From SPGG2 sp964194625 (lineage in GTDB: Bacteria; Pseudomonadota; Gammaproteobacteria; Acidiferrobacterales; SPGG2): 9,535 nucleotides of DNA. Below are positions 5,915-9,535 of the stretch, in pieces. The stretch's first letter is position 1. The number at the start of each line of letters is the position of its first letter. The notes below the pieces were generated by a model, which was given only the letters and a program-made list of their open reading frames with translations, was not told the origin of the DNA and did no database searches. The position numbers were made by a program, and so were the translations under genes. The DNA is taken from contig CAXMNC010000025.1 in NCBI GenBank assembly GCA_964194625.1, positions 1 to 9,535 of the forward strand, read 5' to 3'.

Positions 5915-6379
5915 TTATTTTGAGTCGTCGGGACACGGCTTGATCGAAAGACCGGGTGGGAGCTTAGTTTTTTCATCGCCACAGGCTTCGTCAAGTTGCT
6001 CCTGAGTTAAGCTCTCGGCGCCCTCAAGGTTTGTGTGTTTCAGTTCGGCTCCCCGCAGGTTGGCGCCGTTGAGGTTGGCCCCCTGCAGCTGGGCGCCGGC
6101 GAGGTTGGCCTTCTGCAGGTTGGCGACCAAGAGGTCGGCCCCTTGGAGGTTGGCGCCCATGAGGTCGGCCTCCTGAAGGTTGGCTTGGAAGAGGTCGGCC
6201 TTCTCCAGGTTGGCTTTAATAAGGTCGGCTTGGTTCCCTTCCTTGCCGTCCGACTCAACCCACTTTCGGTGTGCCTTAAGGATCTGCTCCAATTCCTCTT
6301 GAGACACCTCTCGATATGGCGGCTGATCTTGGTCTGGCTCGACCGACTGCTTGGCAGGCTCGTCGGATTTCTCGTTCAT
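5915..6379 (-). CDS. Pentapeptide-repeat protein
   Basis: This 154-residue protein has a charged N-terminus (1-46) with no signal peptide, then about 15 consecutive pentapeptide repeats of the A(D/N)LxX type at about residues 50-124 (QADLI KANLE KADLF and so on). These form a right-handed square beta-helix. A C-terminal cap follows (SLTQEQLDEACGDEKTKLPP), an ending common in this family. Pentapeptide-repeat proteins range from gyrase-protecting DNA mimics to proteins of unknown role, and nothing here decides between them. Start is ATG 6379, with AAGGA about 12 bases upstream. A 7-bp hairpin at 6403-6422 lies just upstream. The repeats give the DNA a 15-base periodicity. Truncated nuclease copy 2 follows on the same strand. 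Confidence 0.9.
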   Translation of the reverse strand: MNEKSDEPAKQSVEPDQDQPPYREVSQEELEQILKAHRKWVESDGKEGNQADLIKANLEKADLFQANLQEADLMGANLQGADLLVANLQKANLAGAQLQGANLNGANLRGAELKHTNLEGAESLTQEQLDEACGDEKTKLPPGLSIKPCPDDSK

Positions 6380-6402
6380 GTTTTTGCCGTCCTTGCCATG
6401 TC

Positions 6403-6422
6403 CCCGCCACTCAGCTGGCGGG
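6403..6422 (-). repeat. Hairpin in the pentapeptide gene leader
   Basis: CCCGCCA and TGGCGGG make a perfect 7-bp stem around 6 bases, 24 bases before the pentapeptide gene start. No T-tract follows on either strand. It could affect leader RNA folding; no role is shown. Confidence 0.45.
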
Positions 6423-6511
6423 CTGCGATAGCGATACGTCCGACTACAGAAAGAAGGTTATCATCGCTCTCAGACCGGGCCGAGGCAACTATCTTCCACA
6501 GGAGGGCAGCT

Positions 6512-6616
6512 ATGCCCTGCTTCTACCTCACACCCAAACAAGACGACTTCAACTGCGCATTCTCGTTGCTTTCTTTGCGGGGCTGTGCTGTGATGGTTAC
6601 GTCTTACGACGGGTGA
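6512..6616 (+). pseudogene. Small helical protein family, copy 4 (N-terminal fragment)
   Basis: A strong GGAGGG ribosome-binding site precedes ATG 6512. The first 14 codons (MPCFYLTPKQDDFN) match the start of copy 1 (MFHLTPNRDDFN) at 9 of 12 aligned residues. Homology ends at about base 6553, after which an unrelated tail of 20 residues runs to a TGA at 6614-6616. This copy keeps the translation start region that copies 2 and 3 lack. Confidence 0.6.
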
Positions 6617-6800
6617 TGGATTGCGGATGACTTAGTTTTGCACTCAAGCCTGCCCGAATTGCACAACCGCTAACGATAATCCCTCACCACCCGCCAGTTT
6701 GTTGTCCTTTCGCTTTATGAGGGGTCTTTCCCTCCGTCACTCCTTAAACAGCACGCCGCGAGCGAGTAGGAGTTGTCCGCGCTCAAAGGAAGGGTCCAGG
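6617..6800. other. Intergenic region before the TPR gene
   Basis: No gene is seen. It holds GAATTGCACAACCGC (6656-6670), which recurs with one change at 7787, and copy B of the dispersed hairpin repeat. Confidence 0.45.
6663..6738 (+). repeat. Dispersed hairpin repeat, copy B
   Basis: Its core at 6718-6738 matches 5094-5114 with one difference, and the GAGGG/CCCTC stem is kept. Looser similarity to copy A extends left to about 6663 (both have an ACC..AAC.ATAA stretch, then CCCG). It lies 62 bases before the TPR gene start, much as copy A lies before the rhodanese. Confidence 0.55.
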
Positions 6801-7368
6801 ATGAAGCACCCCAAGGTCATTTGGCGTCGGCTCGGTGCGCTACTGCGTTCGGCTTCATCGGCCGCCGTGCCAGAGGCGACCTGGAAGGCTTACAAGGCGG
6901 CCGGGAGCAAAGCCTACAAGCAGGGCAATTACATCGAGGCCGAAAAGCAGTTTGCCGTTGCCCTGAACATGGCCCAAGGGTTTGGCCCGCAAGACCCGCG
7001 TTTGGGCACCAGCCTCAACAACCTAGGACTGACGTATAAAACACGGGGGCAATTCGGTAAGGCCGAGCTGCTTTTCAGGGGCGCCCTGCGAGTATATAAG
7101 AAGGCCCTGGGGCCGGCGCATCCCCACGTGGCCGCCGTCCTTAGCAATCTGGCAACGCTCTACGGTTCCCAGGGCAAACACGCCGAGGCGGAGTCCCTAC
7201 ACAAACAGGCCCTCGTGAATCGCCGAGGACGCGCTCGGGCCGGACCACCTCGATGTAGGCGCAATACTGGACAGTTACGCCGATCTGCTAAGAAAGACCG
7301 GCCGCTACGAAGAGACAACGGCAATGGAAGTCCGCGCCAAGGCTATTCGGGCGAAGCAGGCGAAATGA
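6801..7368 (+). pseudogene. Tetratricopeptide-repeat protein (one-base frameshift)
   Basis: The start is ATG 6801, with GGAAGG 7 bases upstream. Four TPR-type helix pairs can be read, at about residues 24-57 (AYKQGNYIEAEKQFAVAL), 66-99 (NNLGLTYKTRGQFGKAELLF), 108-141 (LSNLATLYGSQGKHAEAESL) and 150-183 (LDSYADLLRKTGRYEETTAM), of the kinesin-light-chain (TPR_12) kind with the LGPxHP linker. An extra A at 7218-7219 (GTGAATCGCC where GTGATCGCC is expected) breaks the frame. From 7219 the sequence continues IAEDALGPDHLDVGAILDSY in the new frame to a TGA at 7366-7368. Repaired length is 188 residues. TPRs mediate protein-protein contacts; the partner is unknown and I see no clear signal peptide. 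Confidence 0.8.
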
Positions 7369-7389
7369 TGATGACCTCTCGATACTACT

Positions 7390-7788
7390 GGCCTAGACGT
7401 AGGTGTGCGCTTTACTCTGGCGAAGAAACAAAGCCGAAAGATACTTATCGTTGAGTGGAGTGATGAGCTACGTCAGGCCGTGCAGAGCGCATTGGATGCG
7501 CGCCCTGTGGACATTGCGCCCTGGCTGTTTTGTACGCGCCGGGGTAAGCCTTATGTGCGCGAGGATGGTTCTGCCAACGGTTGGGACTCGATGTGGCAAC
7601 GATTCATGTATCGTGTATTGAAAGAAACCGCCGTATCCGAACGCTTCACCGAACATGACATCCGAGCGAAGGCCGGATCGGATTCAGAGAGCCTGGACCG
7701 TGCACGGCAGTTACTCGCACATGCGGACAGCAAGATCACTGACCGTGTGTACCGACGGAAGCCGGAAGTGGTGAAACCACTACGATGA
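7390..7788 (+). pseudogene. Tyrosine recombinase, C-terminal catalytic fragment
   Basis: This piece corresponds to the last third of a phage-type integrase. It includes the beta-hairpin (FTLAKKQSRKILIVEWSDEL), the HxxR motif HDIRAKA, the second His in LLAHAD and the nucleophile Tyr in DRVYRR, ending KPEVVKPLR. The N-terminal DNA-binding part and the first catalytic Arg are absent. Homology begins abruptly near 7390, 22 bases after the TPR stop, and the frame has stops just upstream (7372). It cannot recombine by itself. It is not an integron integrase: the C-terminal motifs are those of the phage and island integrase group. It marks a former integrated element. Confidence 0.85.
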
Positions 7789-7843
7789 ATTGCACAATCG
7801 CGTTTGAATTGCACAGTTGCGAATCTGCAACGCGATTTGAGCC
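7787..7843. repeat. Direct and inverted repeats between recombinase fragment and IS
   Basis: GAATTGCACA occurs at 7787 and 7806, 19 bases apart, and again at 6656. AATCGCGTT (7796-7804) and AACGCGATT (7829-7837) form a 9-bp inverted repeat enclosing a second one (GTTGC/GCAAC at 7816-7831). The function is unknown; attachment-site relic or terminator-like folding are both possible. Confidence 0.4.
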
Positions 7844-7899
7844 TGTCCTTCCCGAGACATAGGTTACACAATATACCGCAGACATAGGTTACACAATGA

Positions 7900-7922
7900 G
7901 GCATTTGGAGGGGCCAAATGCC
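7900..7922 (+). promoter_or_regulatory. Hairpin over the transposase ribosome-binding site and start codon
   Basis: GGCATTTGG (7900-7908) and CCAAATGCC (7914-7922) form a perfect 9-bp stem with loop AGGGG. The Shine-Dalgarno bases GGAGGGG span the top of the stem and the loop, and the ATG (7918-7920) lies in the 3' arm. Such a fold in mRNA would hide the start and limit transposase synthesis. In IS10 and IS50, hairpins of this kind block translation from read-through transcripts. Confidence 0.6.
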
Positions 7923-9105
7923 TTGGCAAGAGAGTAACCTGATGGATGAAAGATTAAAATTTGTAGCGAGGTTATTGGATGGAGAAAAGATGGCGGGTGT
8001 TTGTCGTGAGTTTGGTATTTCACGTAAAACTGGCTACAAGATATTCAATCGGTATAAGGATTGTGGATTAGAAGGATTACAAGATTACAGCAGAAGACCC
8101 CAACGGCATGCGAATCAACTGCCGTTTCAAGTAGAAAGGGCGATACTGAGGATTAAGCGTGATCGACCGAGCTGGGGAGCGCCAAAGATTCGAGAGAAGA
8201 TCCTTCGAGAATATCCAGCGATCAAGGCCCCCGCGAAGAGTACCGTGCACGCGGTGCTAGATCGACATGGATTAGTGAAGCGACGCAAAGCAAGACGTTA
8301 TAAGGCCCAGGGGACAGGTTTACAAGATACTCATCGACCGAATGGACTGTGGTGTGCGGATTATAAGGGTGAGTTCATGTTGGGGAATCGGAGATATTGT
8401 TATCCGTTGACGATCAGCGATTACAGTTCACGTTATCTGTTGGCCTGTGAGGGATTGGAGTCGACCAAAGAAACCTTCGCGTTTACTCAGTTTGAGCGAG
8501 TGTTTAAGGAATATGGGTTACCGGATGCGATCCGTACCGACAACGGGGTGCCATTCTCGTCACCCAACGCCCTATTTGGATTGAGCCGGCTCTCGGTGTG
8601 GTGGTTACGCTTAGGGATATCCATTGAACGCATCAAACCGGGGAATCCACAGCAAAATGGGCGTCATGAACGGATGCATTTAACCCTCAAAAAGGAAGCC
8701 ACCAAGCCACCCGGCTATAACTTCCTACAACAGCAAGGTAAGTTCGATGATTTCCAGGAACAGTACAACAATGATAGGCCCCATGAGGCCCTGAATATGA
8801 AATATCCGGGGGAGCTGTATACACCTTCAGCCCGGGTCTATGACCGGCTCGCCGAGCCCGAGTATCCGTTCCATGACCGAGTCGTTCGGGTTACTCGATG
8901 TGGGCGAATCTGCATCGGCAGGCGAAAAATTAACTTAAGTGCGGTATTTGCCGGCCAAACCGTTGGCATTAGGGAAGTCAGTAACCAAATTTGGCTTGTG
9001 AGCTTTATGCAGTTTGATTTAGGCTATTTCGACGAAGACGAATGTCGAGTTGAACCCATTAACAACCCCTTCGCGCCCAAAGTGTTACCGATGTCTCCGG
9101 TATAA
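7918..9105 (+). CDS. IS481-family DDE transposase
   Basis: This 395-residue protein cuts and joins the element's ends. An N-terminal helix-turn-helix (about residues 26-46, REFGISRKTGYKIF) and a second winged helix region (to about 125, with SWGAPKIREKIL) precede an rve-type RNase H catalytic core. Catalytic acidic residues are D148 (WCADYKGEF), D208 (RTDNGVPF) and E251 (NGRHERMH). The C-terminal domain has the family motifs ELYTPS, YPFHDR and INLS. The start is ATG 7918 with GGAGGGG upstream, and the frame is intact to TAA 9103-9105. Unlike the cargo genes nearby, it has no frameshift, so it is probably active or recently arrived. Confidence 0.95.
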   Translation: MPWQESNLMDERLKFVARLLDGEKMAGVCREFGISRKTGYKIFNRYKDCGLEGLQDYSRRPQRHANQLPFQVERAILRIKRDRPSWGAPKIREKILREYPAIKAPAKSTVHAVLDRHGLVKRRKARRYKAQGTGLQDTHRPNGLWCADYKGEFMLGNRRYCYPLTISDYSSRYLLACEGLESTKETFAFTQFERVFKEYGLPDAIRTDNGVPFSSPNALFGLSRLSVWWLRLGISIERIKPGNPQQNGRHERMHLTLKKEATKPPGYNFLQQQGKFDDFQEQYNNDRPHEALNMKYPGELYTPSARVYDRLAEPEYPFHDRVVRVTRCGRICIGRRKINLSAVFAGQTVGIREVSNQIWLVSFMQFDLGYFDEDECRVEPINNPFAPKVLPMSPV

Positions 9106-9143
9106 ACTGTTACCCATGTGCCCGGTATGGACCCCTGTAATAT

Positions 9144-9186
9144 TGGCGCGCCCGGAGGGACTCGAACCCCCGACAACCTGGTTCCC
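9144..9186 (-). tRNA. 3' half of a tRNA-Arg gene (5' half missing)
   Basis: Read on the minus strand, this has the end of an anticodon arm (GAACCAGG), a 5-base variable loop, a T-arm (GGGGG-TTCGAGT-CCCTC), the acceptor strand CGGGCGC, discriminator G and encoded CCA (9144-9146). The acceptor, T-arm and GAACCAGG agree with bacterial tRNA-Arg(ACG). The bases before the anticodon loop do not match a tRNA D-arm, and no GCGCCCG acceptor partner exists toward rpoD. As it stands the anticodon position reads GGG within a fortuitous palindrome. It is therefore a partial gene, of the kind left where a tyrosine recombinase element used a tRNA 3' end. Confidence 0.65.
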
Positions 9187-9199
9187 AACCAGAACGTCG

Positions 9200-9325
9200 C
9201 TGGGTAGCGGATACACAGTCCGGTGCTGCCGACGACGGTTCAAGAGATTACATGCGTTTGTGACGTAGAGTGTGCTGTGTCATGCGCTTCGGTGTCTTTT
9301 AGCTGACCGGATCTCGCAGCCGGTG
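9200..9325. other. Intergenic region downstream of rpoD
   Basis: No gene is supported. On the minus strand just after the rpoD stop, ACCGG and CCGGT can pair around a 9-base loop (about 9306-9324), but no T-tract follows, so I do not call a terminator. Confidence 0.4.
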
Positions 9326-9535
9326 TCAGTCTTCAAGGAAGCCTCGCAGGTGCTCCGAGCAACCGGGGCTGCGCAGTTTTCGCAGGGCCTTGGCCTCGAT
9401 CTGCCGGATGCGCTCGCGGCTAACGCGGAACTGGCCGGCGACCTCCGCAAGCGTATGGTCGGTGTGCATGCCGATACCGAATCGCATCACCAGGATCTTA
9501 GCCTCCCTCGGGGTGAGGGTGTTGAGGATCTCCTG
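9326..9535 (-). CDS. rpoD: RNA polymerase sigma factor RpoD, C-terminal end (partial)
   Basis: The last 69 residues of a primary sigma-70 factor are present, and the gene continues past the window edge. They begin within region 4 (LNTLTPREAKILVMRFGIG) and contain the region 4.2 helix-turn-helix that reads the -35 promoter element (TLAEVAGQFRVSRERIRQIE), followed by AKALRKLR and an end LRGFLED with TGA at 9326-9328. The match to RpoD region 4.2 is almost residue for residue, including the RERIRQIEAKALRKLR block. The ending resembles gammaproteobacterial RpoD (E. coli LRSFLDD). This essential core gene shows that chromosomal backbone starts at the right edge. Confidence 0.95.
   Translation of the reverse strand, partial: QEILNTLTPREAKILVMRFGIGMHTDHTLAEVAGQFRVSRERIRQIEAKALRKLRSPGCSEHLRGFLED

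Larger units (their letters stand above)
7844..9133 (+). mobile_element. IS481-family insertion sequence
   Basis: This is one complete element of about 1.29 kb with a full-length transposase. The ends are imperfect inverted repeats of about 50 bp. Each end contains a tandem pair of a GACATnGGTnACAC-like unit separated by a short AT-rich spacer and TATACCG (left 7852-7895, right 9080-9127 in reverse complement). The outermost bases are set from the point where the two ends stop aligning (TGTCC at left, GGACC at right), so each may be off by a few bases. No convincing target duplication is visible. Confidence 0.8.

Noticed and set aside
6053..6232. Regular 15-base repeats that might look like a CRISPR or satellite array
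   Set aside because: The period is exactly that of encoded pentapeptide repeats, with no spacers.
7842..9138. CCTGT on both sides of the IS as a target duplication
   Set aside because: The two copies are not at equivalent distances from the aligned inverted-repeat ends, so it is likely chance.
9050..9268. Open frame containing RPEGLEPPTTWF
   Set aside because: This is the well-known false peptide made by translating the antisense of a tRNA-Arg 3' end; it overlaps the tRNA fragment.
1..9535. A single new multi-gene defence or metabolic system
   Set aside because: The genes differ in type, strand and state of decay, with no conserved operon of effector and sensor genes. The cassette, IS and fragment picture explains the window better.

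Overview
The window looks like the edge of an accessory region in a proteobacterium, most likely gammaproteobacterial. The main anchor is the C-terminal end of a housekeeping sigma-70 factor (rpoD) on the minus strand at the right edge. Its region 4.2 residues fit the gammaproteobacterial pattern. The Sec and lipoprotein signal peptides point to a Gram-negative envelope. The species cannot be named from this sequence.

Layout, left to right. (1) 1-1523 holds three copies, two or all of them broken, of an unrecognised small helical protein family, interleaved with a minus-strand PilZ (c-di-GMP binding) gene and a small tail-anchored membrane protein gene. A fourth fragment of the same family lies at 6512. 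(2) 1676-3031 has a lipoprotein gene, then a compact integron gene cassette (about 2214-2518) that encodes a two-helix membrane protein and ends in a well-formed attC site. A minus-strand secreted thermonuclease gene follows, and its stop codon lies inside the attC core. (3) 3103-4892 has three 11-bp phased direct repeats in a divergent promoter region, a lipoprotein with a glycine-rich segment and ankyrin repeats (frameshifted), and a small CxxC protein. (4) 5151-6379 has a second possible cassette boundary, a periplasmic rhodanese broken by one missing base, and a truncated second thermonuclease lying convergent to it and just downstream of a pentapeptide-repeat gene. (5) 6512-7788 has the fourth small-family fragment, a TPR gene broken by one extra base, and the catalytic C-terminal piece of a tyrosine recombinase. 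(6) 7844-9133 is a complete IS481-family element. (7) 9144-9186 is the 3' half of a tRNA-Arg gene, followed by rpoD.

The genes do not form one pathway. They read as a patchwork of small, mostly envelope-directed cargo genes brought in by an integron, a tyrosine recombinase and an IS, and now decaying. Evidence for this is the attC site, the gene fragments, the paralogous nuclease pair, the tRNA 3' half and the recombinase remnant. At least four single-base indels break otherwise well-preserved reading frames, so either the region is recently pseudogenised or the assembly has indel errors. The strongest non-gene signals are the attC site, the 11-bp direct repeats, the hairpin over the transposase start, and the four-copy small protein family.
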